64,000 nucleotides of DNA from Polynucleobacter sphagniphilus (GCF_001953355.1 NZ_MPIY01000001.1:310001-374000), one strand, 5' to 3'; shown: positions 17,176 to 25,884, counted from the stretch's first letter. Numbers and translations are program-made. Notes: generated by a model not told the origin, from the sequence alone.

Positions 17176-17802
17176 TTATTTTTGATTACTCATGTAGCTG
17201 AGCATCTCCTGCAGTATTTGATCGGGTGATTGCTCTAGATGGGCTACGACGCCTGCATAGTCTTCTGCAGGTCTGTTCTGACTGAGTTTGAACTTGCCGG
17301 TAAGTCTTGTAACGTTAATTTCAATGCCCACAATTGAATTGAGCATCATCTGAATATATTCTTCAGGGGCATCACTTACTTTCCAGCTTGATTGATAGGT
17401 AGGTTCATGTAGATTGGTTAATGTAGAAACGTGATCAAGTAACCAGGCAGAATCGTTTATTAACTTCAATTGACCGTGAGCATGGGCCACTGCATAGTTC
17501 CATGTCGGTACTACCTTGCCAGTCTCTTTTTTAGAGGGGTACCAAGAGGGCGTGATGTAGCCGTGTGGACCATGAAAGATGGCGGTTAATTCAGGTTGAC
17601 CTTGCGATGCAATTTGGGCAATTGGATTTGTTTTGGCTATATGCCCATGCAAACGTGTTCCATCCTCGCTGAGCATTAAGGGGAGGTGATTAATTTCACT
17701 TTGACCATTCAAAATACCAACCACGGTTGCAAATGGATATTTACGGATAAATGCCCCCAGTAGCGCGGCATCTTCAATTTGAAAAAGTTTTGGTAGGTAC
17801 AT
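17176..17802 (-). CDS. PaiB-like FMN-binding protein
   Basis: A 208-residue member of the FMN-binding negative transcriptional regulator family (PaiB): the start MYLPKLFQIEDAALLGAFIR, then INHLPLM near residue 37, the GPHGYITPSWYPSK motif near 80, and VPTWNYAVAHAHG near 98. The fold is a flavin-reductase-like split barrel. PaiB of Bacillus affects sporulation and protease genes, but many homologues are probably just FMN proteins. It is encoded opposite to modA, with stops 1 nt apart. Confidence 0.87.
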   Translation of the reverse strand: MYLPKLFQIEDAALLGAFIRKYPFATVVGILNGQSEINHLPLMLSEDGTRLHGHIAKTNPIAQIASQGQPELTAIFHGPHGYITPSWYPSKKETGKVVPTWNYAVAHAHGQLKLINDSAWLLDHVSTLTNLHEPTYQSSWKVSDAPEEYIQMMLNSIVGIEINVTRLTGKFKLSQNRPAEDYAGVVAHLEQSPDQILQEMLSYMSNQK

Positions 17803-17904
17803 ATCTCACATCGCAAATAGGTGTTGTTATTGACAGCACCATATCAGAAAGCTATGGGCGAGTCGACATAGCCATACCCAATTTTTCCCTTAAATAGGGG
17901 GTAT

Positions 17905-17925
17905 ATAATGAGAATCGTTCTTATT
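17905..17925 (+). promoter_or_regulatory. Fur box upstream of feoAB
   Basis: ATAATGAGAATCGTTCTTATT is a near-palindrome that closely follows the Fur consensus GATAATGATAATCATTATC. It ends 23 nt before the feoA ATG, where bound Fur-Fe2+ would block transcription. This implies induction of feoAB under iron limitation. Confidence 0.85.
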
Positions 17926-17948
17926 AAATTAAAAAGTGACCGCTTTCC

Positions 17949-18194
17949 ATGAACTTGGATCAAGTCCAATTAGGCAATTTATACCGTGTTAGCGGGATTC
18001 ATGCCCCTAAGGGTGCCCCTCAATTAAAGGGGCAGCTTGAAGATATTGGTTTTTTGCCAGGAGAACAGGTCACATTACTACGCAAAGGTTTTTTGGGTAA
18101 AGGCCCTTACATGGTTCGTGTTGGTGCGTCTACTTTTGCATTGCGTCAGTCTGAAGCAAGTATGATCGCAGTGGAATCTATTCCAAATGCCTGA
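17949..18194 (+). CDS. feoA: Ferrous iron transport protein A
   Basis: An 81-residue SH3-like protein: an early GAPQLKGQLEDIGFLPGEQV segment and an ending with GASTFALRQSEASMIAVE, typical of FeoA. It is a cytosolic partner thought to modulate FeoB. The stop overlaps the feoB start by 8 nt, so the two are translationally coupled. A Fur box lies directly upstream. Confidence 0.92.
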   Translation: MNLDQVQLGNLYRVSGIHAPKGAPQLKGQLEDIGFLPGEQVTLLRKGFLGKGPYMVRVGASTFALRQSEASMIAVESIPNA

Positions 18195-20100
18195 ATCAAC
18201 TATCCACTTTTTTCCAAGCGAGCCTTTGGTTGCCCTGCTGGGTAATCCAAACTGTGGGAAAACAGCCTTATTTAATTTACTCACCGGCAGTCGGCAGAAG
18301 GTTGCCAATTACTCTGGTGTCACCGTTGAGCGTAAAGAAGGCCGCCTGACGCTTGCCTCAGGAAAAGTGCTGCGCGTTTTGGACTTGCCCGGAGCCTACA
18401 GTCTGTATCCCCGGTCCTTAGATGAGCGCGTGACCTGCAATGTCCTTATGGGTAGAGCGGAGGGCGAGAAAAAACCGAACTTAGTGATTTGCGTTTTGAG
18501 TGCAATGAACTTGCGCAGAAACTTACGACTTGTTTTGGCTGCTAAACGTCTGGGGATTCCTTGTGTCGTCGTTCTGAATATGCTTGATATTGCTAAACGA
18601 CAGGGCTTGGAAATTGATACTACTGCATTGTCAAGAGAGCTTGGTTTGCCGGTCTTGACTAGTATCGGTATTCAAGCAAATGGCGCGGATGATATTAAGC
18701 GCTATCTCAATGAATTGGATTGGCGCAATTTGCATAGCCTTCATTCAGGCGTGACTGATTTGGATCAAGAAAAGATCGGGGAGCACATTGCGCATGCGGA
18801 GACGGATAATGTCTCGGTTCAAAAAATTCTGCGTAATTTGAATTTGGATCAGGTAATTCCCGATCGTTTTAGTGACCGCTTGGACTCTGTTCTATTGCAT
18901 CCAATCATCGGCCCCATTATTTTGGCCGTACTCTTATTTTTCATATTCCAGGCGGTTTTTAGTTGGGCCAACTTACCAATGGAGCTGATTAAATCATCCG
19001 TTGAGTATCTTGGGGGAGAGTTAAGTGCTTTATTGCCGAATAATTGGTTTCGGAGCTTGTTGATCAACGGTATTTTGGCAGGCTTAGGCGGGGTAGTCAT
19101 ATTCTTGCCGCAAATTTTGATTCTATTTTTCTTTATCTTGTTGCTTGAAGAATCGGGTTACTTGCCACGCGCCGCATATTTGCTTGATCGAGTGATGGGC
19201 TCAGTAGGTCTCTCGGGTCGATCATTTATCCCACTCTTATCGAGCTTTGCCTGTGCCATTCCTGGAATTATGGCTACCAGAAGTATTTCTAATGCACGCC
19301 ATCGTTTGGTGACCATTTTAATTGCACCCATGATGACCTGTTCAGCGCGTTTGCCCGTTTACGCTTTATTGATTTCGGCATTCATCCCCGATAGAAAGCT
19401 TTGGGCTGGCATTGATTTGCAGGGCCTAGTGTTGTTCATGCTTTATCTTGCTGGCATTTTTGGAGCCATGGCAGTTGCATGGATTCTCAAGCGTTTTACA
19501 AGTGAGCAATTTAGGATGAATGCCTTGATGATGGAGTTGCCTAGCTACCATCTGCCGCGCCTAGGCAATTTAGCGATCAGCTTGTGGCAGCGTGCAGAAA
19601 TATTTTTGCGTCGGGTGGGTGGAATCATTCTGGTCATGACCATTTCTTTATGGGCTTTATCGAGCTTTCCTTTGCCGCCTGAGGGTGCTACGGGTTCTCC
19701 GATTCAATATAGTATTGCGGGCATGATGGGTGCCGGCTTGGCTCATATCTTTGCGCCTATTGGCTTTAATTGGCAGATCAGTATTGCCTTGGTGCCCGGA
19801 ATGGCAGCGCGTGAAGTGGTTGTGAGCTCGCTTGCAACTGTTTATGCCTTATCAAGCTCGAGTGCGGATGCGGCCGATGCTTTGATTCCTCTCATTTCTA
19901 GCGGATGGTCCTTAGCAACCGCACTTTCCTTGCTGGCTTGGTTTGTGTTTGCACCACAATGCTTGTCTACTATTGCAGCCGTTAAGCGGGAAACAGGAGG
20001 CTGGAAAATACCTGTGATTATGCTCGGCTACCTATTCTTTTTGGCTTATTTGGCATCCTTTATCACCTATCATGTGGCGCTAGCATTTGGTTTGGGCTAA
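18187..20100 (+). CDS. feoB: Ferrous iron transporter B (GTP-driven)
   Basis: A 637-residue protein with an N-terminal G domain and a membrane domain with two Gate regions. G1 is GNPNCGKT (residues 19-26), G3 is DLPG (66-69), and G4 is NMLD near 138. The first Gate has GYLPRAAYLLDRVMGSVGLSGRSFIP and FACAIPGIMATRSI, with the conserved Cys. Intact FeoB proteins are often about 750-800 residues; this one is compact, with a shorter G-domain-to-membrane linker and C-terminus, but no motif is missing. No feoC follows. Confidence 0.93.
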   Translation: MPESTIHFFPSEPLVALLGNPNCGKTALFNLLTGSRQKVANYSGVTVERKEGRLTLASGKVLRVLDLPGAYSLYPRSLDERVTCNVLMGRAEGEKKPNLVICVLSAMNLRRNLRLVLAAKRLGIPCVVVLNMLDIAKRQGLEIDTTALSRELGLPVLTSIGIQANGADDIKRYLNELDWRNLHSLHSGVTDLDQEKIGEHIAHAETDNVSVQKILRNLNLDQVIPDRFSDRLDSVLLHPIIGPIILAVLLFFIFQAVFSWANLPMELIKSSVEYLGGELSALLPNNWFRSLLINGILAGLGGVVIFLPQILILFFFILLLEESGYLPRAAYLLDRVMGSVGLSGRSFIPLLSSFACAIPGIMATRSISNARHRLVTILIAPMMTCSARLPVYALLISAFIPDRKLWAGIDLQGLVLFMLYLAGIFGAMAVAWILKRFTSEQFRMNALMMELPSYHLPRLGNLAISLWQRAEIFLRRVGGIILVMTISLWALSSFPLPPEGATGSPIQYSIAGMMGAGLAHIFAPIGFNWQISIALVPGMAAREVVVSSLATVYALSSSSADAADALIPLISSGWSLATALSLLAWFVFAPQCLSTIAAVKRETGGWKIPVIMLGYLFFLAYLASFITYHVALAFGLG

Positions 20101-20211
20101 CCCCCCCCTGGGTGATTCTCTGGATCTGTTTTTTCTAGCGCAACATTTTCAAGTGCAGTACTATCTCAAAAGTAGTCTAAAAATATAAAACAATATTAGG
20201 AGATAGTAATA

Positions 20212-21255
20212 ATGGGTTCACGTCGTCAATTTATTAAAACCGTTTCTGCATCCGGTGCTGGTCTCGTAGCAGCTTCTGCAATGGGTGTGATGCAAGAGGC
20301 ATCCGCACATCCAACTTCAGTGTGGGGCGGGGATATTTACAGTGGTCCACATGAGATGGTTAAAAACAGCAAAATTCTTTCCATTAAAAATCCCGACGGC
20401 ACTGAGACCCTCGGAGTTGTGACTCCTAAGGGCGTCATTGATGTTCGTGCCGTGGCAAAGAAAATGAAAATTTCAGCGCCTTTGACGCTCGATCAATTGC
20501 TTCAAGAAGGTAATGCAGCCGGATTTAATAAGGTGGTGGCGAGCGCTGATAAATCTGGCGTACCTTATTTGGATGAGTCCAAGATTACGTATGGCCGTCT
20601 CTTTAAGAATCCAGGAAAAATTATTTGCGTAGGCTTGAACTATCGCCAGCATGCTGATGAAGTTGGTATGGCGCGTCCAGCAGTGCCGCCACTCTTTAAT
20701 AAGTACAACAATAGTTTGGCTGCCCATAACTGTGTCTTAGAAATCCCGCCACCGGAGATTTCTTATAAGCTTGATTATGAAACTGAGCTATTAATTGTGG
20801 TTGGTAAGCGCATGCGTAATGTTCCAGAGGCGGAAGCCTTGAACTATGTAGCGGGGTATTGCACTTCAAATGATTTTTCATCACGCGATCTGCAGCTAGA
20901 GCTTCCAAGCGGTCAGTGGATGATTGGTAAAACTTTAGACCAGTACGCACCCATTGGACCTTATTTTGTTACTAGCGATTTGGTGGGTGACCCCAATAAC
21001 CTGAAGATTCAGACTTGGGTCAATGGCGAGATGCGTCAAAACTCGAATACATCTGACTTTATCCACAATACCCAACATATGCTTTCTTACATCAGTAAGT
21101 ATTGGGCCTTAGAGCCAGGGGACATTGTCTTTACAGGCACTCCACAAGGTGTGATTTTGGGCATGCCAAAAGACAAGCAAGTTTGGCTGAAAAAGGGCGA
21201 TAAGGTAGTCAGTTATGTTGAGAAACTGGGTGAGCTTAAATTCACCTTGGGCTAA
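20212..21255 (+). CDS. Tat-exported fumarylacetoacetate hydrolase family protein
   Basis: A 347-residue protein behind AGGAGA. Residues 1-32 are a classic Tat signal (SRRQFIKTV, hydrophobic core, then ASA-HP). The FAH core has IICVGLNYRQHADEVGM near 139, metal ligands in DYETELLIVVG near 187, AGYCTSNDFSSRDLQ near 213, and TGTPQGV near 308. It is expected to be a metal-dependent hydrolase or decarboxylase acting in the periplasm on a 2,4-diketo- or 2-oxo-acid. It resembles the protein at 8644 in plan. It opens a co-oriented run of genes with exported products, although a hairpin follows its stop. Confidence 0.88.
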   Translation: MGSRRQFIKTVSASGAGLVAASAMGVMQEASAHPTSVWGGDIYSGPHEMVKNSKILSIKNPDGTETLGVVTPKGVIDVRAVAKKMKISAPLTLDQLLQEGNAAGFNKVVASADKSGVPYLDESKITYGRLFKNPGKIICVGLNYRQHADEVGMARPAVPPLFNKYNNSLAAHNCVLEIPPPEISYKLDYETELLIVVGKRMRNVPEAEALNYVAGYCTSNDFSSRDLQLELPSGQWMIGKTLDQYAPIGPYFVTSDLVGDPNNLKIQTWVNGEMRQNSNTSDFIHNTQHMLSYISKYWALEPGDIVFTGTPQGVILGMPKDKQVWLKKGDKVVSYVEKLGELKFTLG

Positions 21256-21277
21256 GTCTTCATTTCACTTTTGGGTC

Positions 21278-21303
21278 AGCCACCTTTGGGTGGCTTATTT
21301 ATT
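21278..21303 (+). terminator. Hairpin between the FAH and aldolase genes
   Basis: AGCCACC (21278-21284) pairs with GGTGGCT (21289-21295) and is followed by TATTTATTT. It probably terminates or attenuates transcription before the class II aldolase gene. Confidence 0.65.
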
Positions 21304-21322
21304 TAAAACCGAGGAATATCGA

Positions 21323-22135
21323 GTGAGTAGAAATACCTTATTAAGAAATCTTTTCTTTGGTTTTGCATGTTTGGTGGCGACCATCAGCAATGCGGCTACA
21401 GTGCAAGAGCAGATGGATCAGTTTCCAGCGGTGAAGCTCGCAGTTGAAGAACTTGTGTTAGCCAATCATATTTTGTATCAGCAAAATGCGGTCGACGGCT
21501 ATGGGCACATCAGCGTTCGCAATCCAAGCAACCCAAATACTTTTTTCTTATCTCGTAGCATTGCACCTTCGGTTGTCCAGGTCGAAGACATTATGGAATT
21601 TGATATGAATGGACGCCCCCTTAATGGAGATGCTCGCACTGCATACGGTGAACGATTTATTCATAGTGGCATTTTGCGCAATCGGCCTGATATTAATTCA
21701 GTGGTGCATGGCCATGCTTCTGCACTGCTACCTTTTGGCCTAACCGGTACAACTCTGAAGCCGGTCTACCACATGAGTGCTTTTTTGGGTGAGGGCGCCC
21801 CATTGTTTGAGATCCGTCATTTTGCAAAGCCGACCCCAGACTCAGATATGTTTGTTGGGAACCCCGACCTAGGCGATGCTTTGGCTAGCACATTAGGATT
21901 ACAGTATTTTGTCTTAATGCGAGGTCATGGTTATGCAGCAGGAGCAGATTCAATCAAGAAGGTTGTCTTCCGTAGTATTTATGCCATCCAGAATGCGAGC
22001 ATCCAGTCCGAAGCGATGAAGATGGGTACAGTTCAGTACCTCAGCCCTGGCGAGGCTCTAGCGGCACAAGAGACCATTGAGAAAACCATAGGGCGCCCTT
22101 GGCAACTTTGGAGTGAGCAAGTCAAAAAACCCTAA
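21323..22135 (+). CDS. Exported class II aldolase/adducin family protein
   Basis: A 270-residue protein. The GTG at 21323 is preceded by GAGGAA six bases away and starts a Sec signal peptide (about residues 1-25, ending SNA-AT); the frame is open further upstream, but that part covers the terminator. The zinc-dependent class II aldolase fold follows, with the catalytic Glu in AYGERFIHSG, the metal pair in VVHGHASALLPFG and the third His in MRGHGYAAG, so all expected residues are present. Relatives are cytoplasmic sugar-phosphate aldolases or decarboxylases; export is odd. It may cleave a hydroxy-oxo acid in the periplasm. Confidence 0.85.
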   Translation: MSRNTLLRNLFFGFACLVATISNAATVQEQMDQFPAVKLAVEELVLANHILYQQNAVDGYGHISVRNPSNPNTFFLSRSIAPSVVQVEDIMEFDMNGRPLNGDARTAYGERFIHSGILRNRPDINSVVHGHASALLPFGLTGTTLKPVYHMSAFLGEGAPLFEIRHFAKPTPDSDMFVGNPDLGDALASTLGLQYFVLMRGHGYAAGADSIKKVVFRSIYAIQNASIQSEAMKMGTVQYLSPGEALAAQETIEKTIGRPWQLWSEQVKKP

Positions 22136-22155
22136 TCATTGTTAAACTCTTGCCG

Positions 22156-22938
22156 ATGCAAGCCCGCCTACTCCTTAGATTATTTCTGATTGCCTTTTTG
22201 GTGGTAATACCATCAATCAGTCAGGCAGTTCTGCAAGATGAAATTCAGGTCTATGACGATGAAATCAATGCCAAGGGAGAGCAGAGCCTCGAGTTGCATT
22301 TGAATAACACCCCAAGAGGTGTTAAGACTCCCAGCTACCCTGGCGAGGTCATGAACAATAACAATACCCGCATTACCCCGGAATATGCCTATGGTCTTGG
22401 TCATGATCTTGAAGCGGGCTTGTATATCAACTCGGTGGTGAACAATAGCACTTGGAATTATGCTGGCGCTAAGGTGCGGATGAAGTGGTTGCCTTATCAC
22501 GAAGAGAAGGGCGACCCCGTGTTTGCTGGTGTCAATATTGAGCTTTCTAATACGCTGCCTCAGTATGAGCAATCTCGTTATAACTCAGAGGCGCGCTTTA
22601 TTTTGGGCAAGCATATTGATGAGTGGTTGTTTGTGATCAATCCGATTTTTGACCAACAGTTATCTCAGCCATATGTTCATCAAGGCCCGGACTTCAATAC
22701 AGCAATTAGGATCTCTAGGGAAGTTGCTCCAGATTGGTCTGTGGGAACTGAGTTCTATTCGAACTACAACCAAATTGGCTCGGGCCCGATTTCCTATCCA
22801 AATACCCAGCAATTGGTTTTTCTCAAAGTCTATTGCGATGGTGGTCCATTACCATTCCAAGCGGGTATAGGCAAAGGATTTACCAATAGCAGCGATACCT
22901 TAACGGTTATGGCTATTCTCTCTATTCCATTGCCATAA
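22156..22938 (+). CDS. Exported beta-rich protein, possible outer-membrane barrel
   Basis: About 260 residues with a signal peptide ending SQA-VL. The mature protein has alternating polar/hydrophobic strands, many Asn, Tyr and Gly, and segments such as GLGHDLEAGLYINSVV and RFILGKHIDEWLFVINPI that look like barrel strands with tight turns. It ends in hydrophobic AILSIPLP instead of a typical C-terminal Phe. It could be an outer-membrane channel or lipid-exposed barrel serving the neighbouring periplasmic enzymes. No family is firmly recognised. Confidence 0.65.
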   Translation: MQARLLLRLFLIAFLVVIPSISQAVLQDEIQVYDDEINAKGEQSLELHLNNTPRGVKTPSYPGEVMNNNNTRITPEYAYGLGHDLEAGLYINSVVNNSTWNYAGAKVRMKWLPYHEEKGDPVFAGVNIELSNTLPQYEQSRYNSEARFILGKHIDEWLFVINPIFDQQLSQPYVHQGPDFNTAIRISREVAPDWSVGTEFYSNYNQIGSGPISYPNTQQLVFLKVYCDGGPLPFQAGIGKGFTNSSDTLTVMAILSIPLP

Positions 22939-22943
22939 CCATC

Positions 22944-23222
22944 ATGGTCTTAGAGGCACATCATGTAGAGCTGATTGGTTACTGCGCCGCTTTTTTAACT
23001 ACCATTGCATTTGTGCCACAAGCGCTACAGTCTTGGTGCACCAGGGATCTCTCAGGCATTTCTCTTGGTATGTATAGTCTATTTACTGCCGGTGTAGGTT
23101 TATGGTTGGTATACGGCTTGATTATTGAAAAGTGGCCACTGATTCTGGCCAATGCCCTCACTTTTGCATTAGCATTAAGCATCTTATTTTTGAAATTGAG
23201 CAACATCTCTAAACCCAAGTAA
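22944..23222 (+). CDS. SemiSWEET-type transporter
   Basis: A 92-residue protein with three transmembrane helices: IGYCAAFLTTIAFVPQALQSW contains the PQ-loop Pro-Gln, then GISLGMYSLFTAGVGLWLVYG, then a third helix near 65-85. This is one three-helix bundle, which forms a channel-like carrier for sugars or small solutes as a homodimer. It lies 5 nt after the beta-rich protein and 19 nt before the FAH gene, so it is likely part of the same pathway. Confidence 0.88.
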   Translation: MVLEAHHVELIGYCAAFLTTIAFVPQALQSWCTRDLSGISLGMYSLFTAGVGLWLVYGLIIEKWPLILANALTFALALSILFLKLSNISKPK

Positions 23223-23241
23223 TCTCAGCAAAGGACTGTAA

Positions 23242-23934
23242 ATGAATTCAACTTACGTGATTGATCCTCCAGCCATTGTTTCTTTACCCGTTGTGGGAGA
23301 GACTCGTCGATTTGCTGTTAATCGAATTTTTTGTGTTGGCAGAAATTACGCTGACCATGCCCGTGAGATGGGCCATGATCCGGATCGTGAGCCACCTTTC
23401 TTTTTCATGAAGCCAGCTAGTTCGATTGTTGCTGACGGCAACAATATGACTTATCCAGATCTGTCTAATGACGTGCATCATGAAATTGAGATGGTAGTTG
23501 CTATCTCTCAAGGTGGAGCAAATATTCCTGCCGATAAAGCCCTTGAGCATATCTATGGTTATGCGGTAGGACTAGATATGACGCGTCGTGATCTGCAAGG
23601 GGAGGCCAAAAAAATGGGTCGCCCTTGGGATACTGGTAAAGCCTTTGATCAATCTGCTCCTTGCGCTGCAATTACGCCAGCCGCAATCTATGGTCACCCC
23701 ACGCATGGCTCTGTGCAGCTCATGGTGAACGGTGAAGTACGTCAGTCTGGTGATCTCAATCAATTGATCTGGAATGTACCTGATACGATTGCCTATCTTT
23801 CGACTTTATTTACATTGGAAGCTGGCGACCTCATTTTCTCTGGTACACCAGCAGGTGTTGGGCCAATTAAAAAAGGTGATGTTTTGGAAGGTTTGGTTGA
23901 GGACTTGACCCCTCTCAAATTGACGATTATTTAA
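23242..23934 (+). CDS. Fumarylacetoacetate hydrolase family protein (fumarylpyruvate hydrolase-like)
   Basis: A 230-residue cytoplasmic FAH protein behind AAGGA. It has IFCVGRNYADHAREMGHDPDR near residue 29, metal ligands in HHEIEMVVAIS near 76, YGYAVGLDMTRRDLQ near 107, and SGTPAGVGPIKKGD near 197. The short form without an N-terminal domain resembles NagK-like fumarylpyruvate hydrolases and oxaloacetate decarboxylase/acylpyruvase-type FAHD1 proteins. No signal peptide is present, unlike the two Tat-borne relatives at 8644 and 20212. Confidence 0.9.
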   Translation: MNSTYVIDPPAIVSLPVVGETRRFAVNRIFCVGRNYADHAREMGHDPDREPPFFFMKPASSIVADGNNMTYPDLSNDVHHEIEMVVAISQGGANIPADKALEHIYGYAVGLDMTRRDLQGEAKKMGRPWDTGKAFDQSAPCAAITPAAIYGHPTHGSVQLMVNGEVRQSGDLNQLIWNVPDTIAYLSTLFTLEAGDLIFSGTPAGVGPIKKGDVLEGLVEDLTPLKLTII

Positions 23935-23960
23935 CTCGGTTATTTCACAAGAAAGTGCAT

Positions 23961-25016
23961 ATGCTTAAGCTGTTTATATTGTTTGCAATCAGTCTTGGAG
24001 GAGGCGTTCTTCTGTCCTCTTGTGCGAACAGTACTGCATCGAATTCTCAGGCGCAGCTTCAAAGCCCAAGCCACAATCTTTTTGAGCAGGCAGCCCCCTT
24101 GGATCTGGGCTTAAGCACTTGGCCCTATCCTTACCCAACGCATGAATTTAAGACGCAGCTCCAGGGTCAAGCGGTCAGCATGGTGTACATGGATCAAGCG
24201 GCCCAGGGAGAGCAGAAGGGTGTCGTGGTTTTATTTCATGGGAAAAATTTCTCGAGCGATTATTGGGCGCAAACTATTGCTGCTTTAACGCAAGCCGGTT
24301 ACCGTGTGATTGCACCCGATCAAATTGGCTTTGGTAAATCATCTAAGCCCGATGTGGACTACCATTTTGATGAGTTAGCTGCCAACACTAAGGCATTGCT
24401 CACCTATTTAAAAATTAAACGCGTCAATGTGATCGCTAACTCAATGGGTGGAATGTTGGGCGTACGGTTTTCTATTCTCTATCCGAGTATGGTGGAAAAA
24501 TTGGTTCTTGAAAATCCCCTGGGCTTGGAGGATTACAGTAAAGATATTCCTCCGCAAACCAATGCCAATCTTTTAAAACTAGAGATGGCTCAGACCGAGA
24601 TGAGTTACCGACGCTTTTTGCAAAGCTACTTCCCAACATGGAAACCTGAGTACGAGCGCTTTATAGAAGTGTATGTGCGCGTACAAAAAGGGGCTGATTA
24701 TCCTGCCTATGCCAAGGCATCCGTTTTAACGTATCAAATGATTGATCGCCAGCCAGTAGTCGGTGATTTACCTAATCTCAAGATGCCGGTTCTGCTGGTT
24801 ATCGGTCAAAAAGATAAGACCGTATTTGGGCGCCGTTTTGCTCCACCCGAAGCAATTAAAGCGCTTGGTAATTTCCCAGAGCTTGGTCGCAAAGCGGCAG
24901 TAGCAATTCCAAATGCCAAACTAGTACCGATTGAGAATATCGGCCACGTTCCTCATATTGAGACCCCAGATTACTTTAACCAGATTGTTCTGCAGTTTTT
25001 AAACGGGCGCTCTTAA
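23961..25016 (+). CDS. Lipoprotein alpha/beta hydrolase
   Basis: A 351-residue protein. The ATG at 23961 starts a lipoprotein signal with LLSSC-A near residue 22, so it is membrane anchored and periplasm-facing. The alpha/beta hydrolase domain has DQIGFGKSSKP near 115, the nucleophile in ANSMGGMLG near 154 (GxSxG variant NSMGG), an Asp in GQKDKTVFG near 275 and the final His in IGHVPHIE near 327: a full catalytic triad. It is probably an esterase or C-C hydrolase of the MhpC/haloalkane-dehalogenase-like type. The last gene of the co-oriented run. Confidence 0.85.
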   Translation: MLKLFILFAISLGGGVLLSSCANSTASNSQAQLQSPSHNLFEQAAPLDLGLSTWPYPYPTHEFKTQLQGQAVSMVYMDQAAQGEQKGVVVLFHGKNFSSDYWAQTIAALTQAGYRVIAPDQIGFGKSSKPDVDYHFDELAANTKALLTYLKIKRVNVIANSMGGMLGVRFSILYPSMVEKLVLENPLGLEDYSKDIPPQTNANLLKLEMAQTEMSYRRFLQSYFPTWKPEYERFIEVYVRVQKGADYPAYAKASVLTYQMIDRQPVVGDLPNLKMPVLLVIGQKDKTVFGRRFAPPEAIKALGNFPELGRKAAVAIPNAKLVPIENIGHVPHIETPDYFNQIVLQFLNGRS

Positions 25017-25017
25017 C

Positions 25018-25809
25018 TTATTTTCCTTGCCATTGCGCAGGCCTTCCTTCTAGGAAGGACTTCACGCCTTCTTTAAAGTCTGAACTGTTATACGTCTCTC
25101 GCATGATGGCAGCACAGTCTGGCAAATTGCTTTCAATCAATTGGGCCAAAACAATTTTGGTAGATTTTTGCGTCAAAGGGGCGAGAGCGGTCATTGTGGC
25201 TGCTAGTGCATCTCCCGCCTGAGTGATTTCTTCAGCCGAAGCAATTTGATATAGGAAGCCTGAGGCTAGTAATTCAGGTGCCTTGATTAATTCGGCAGTG
25301 AGCAACATTCTCTTGATCATTGGAACACCCAGATGGGCACTGAGCCAAGAAAGATTGCTTGCTGATAGACAATTTCCTAAAGTCTTCGCGACTGGAATAC
25401 CGAAGCGGGCTTCCGGCGTTGAAATTCTAAAATCACATGCCGTGGCAATTAAAAGTCCGCTACCCGTTGCAACCCCCTCGATGAGAGCAATCGTTGGAAA
25501 GGGGAGGTGTTGAAAAGCGCGAAAAATATGATCAACTGCTTCTTCGTAGGCAACATTCTTTTTCAGGTCGACAAATTGCTGTATGTCGCTACCGGATACA
25601 AAAGCGTGATTACCAGCGCCCCTCAAGATGGCAACGCGTATTTCCGGCATTTTTGTAAGCTGATCGCAAATGGCCTTCAATTGCTCGTACATTGGCCAGG
25701 TCAATGCATTGCGTGCCGAGGGATTATTAAAGGTAATGCGAGCCATCACCCCGGTTACCTCTAGTTGAAGACAGGGTGCATTATGAGTGCTATTAGGGGT
25801 GGTATTCAT
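25018..25809 (-). CDS. Enoyl-CoA hydratase/isomerase family protein
   Basis: A 263-residue crotonase-fold protein. The oxyanion hole regions are GAGNHAFVSGSDIQQF near residue 64 and ALIEGVATGSGLLIATACDFRI near 110, and the first catalytic Glu position is occupied by Gly/Ser in ATGSGLLIA where hydratases have GxxxGGG. The catalytic residues are therefore not obviously those of enoyl-CoA hydratase, and another CoA-ester reaction is possible. It converges with the lipoprotein hydrolase, with 1 nt between stops. Confidence 0.85.
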   Translation of the reverse strand: MNTTPNSTHNAPCLQLEVTGVMARITFNNPSARNALTWPMYEQLKAICDQLTKMPEIRVAILRGAGNHAFVSGSDIQQFVDLKKNVAYEEAVDHIFRAFQHLPFPTIALIEGVATGSGLLIATACDFRISTPEARFGIPVAKTLGNCLSASNLSWLSAHLGVPMIKRMLLTAELIKAPELLASGFLYQIASAEEITQAGDALAATMTALAPLTQKSTKIVLAQLIESNLPDCAAIMRETYNSSDFKEGVKSFLEGRPAQWQGK

Positions 25810-25884
25810 GGGCCCATTCTATACAAAAGCACCCTCAAAACTGTCTTTCTGGCTTATCCCCACATCCTGATATAGAATTCCCTT

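Noticed and set aside
20101..20108. Run of eight C after feoB as a phase-variable tract
   Set aside because: It lies outside any coding frame or promoter element, so no on/off switching is expected.
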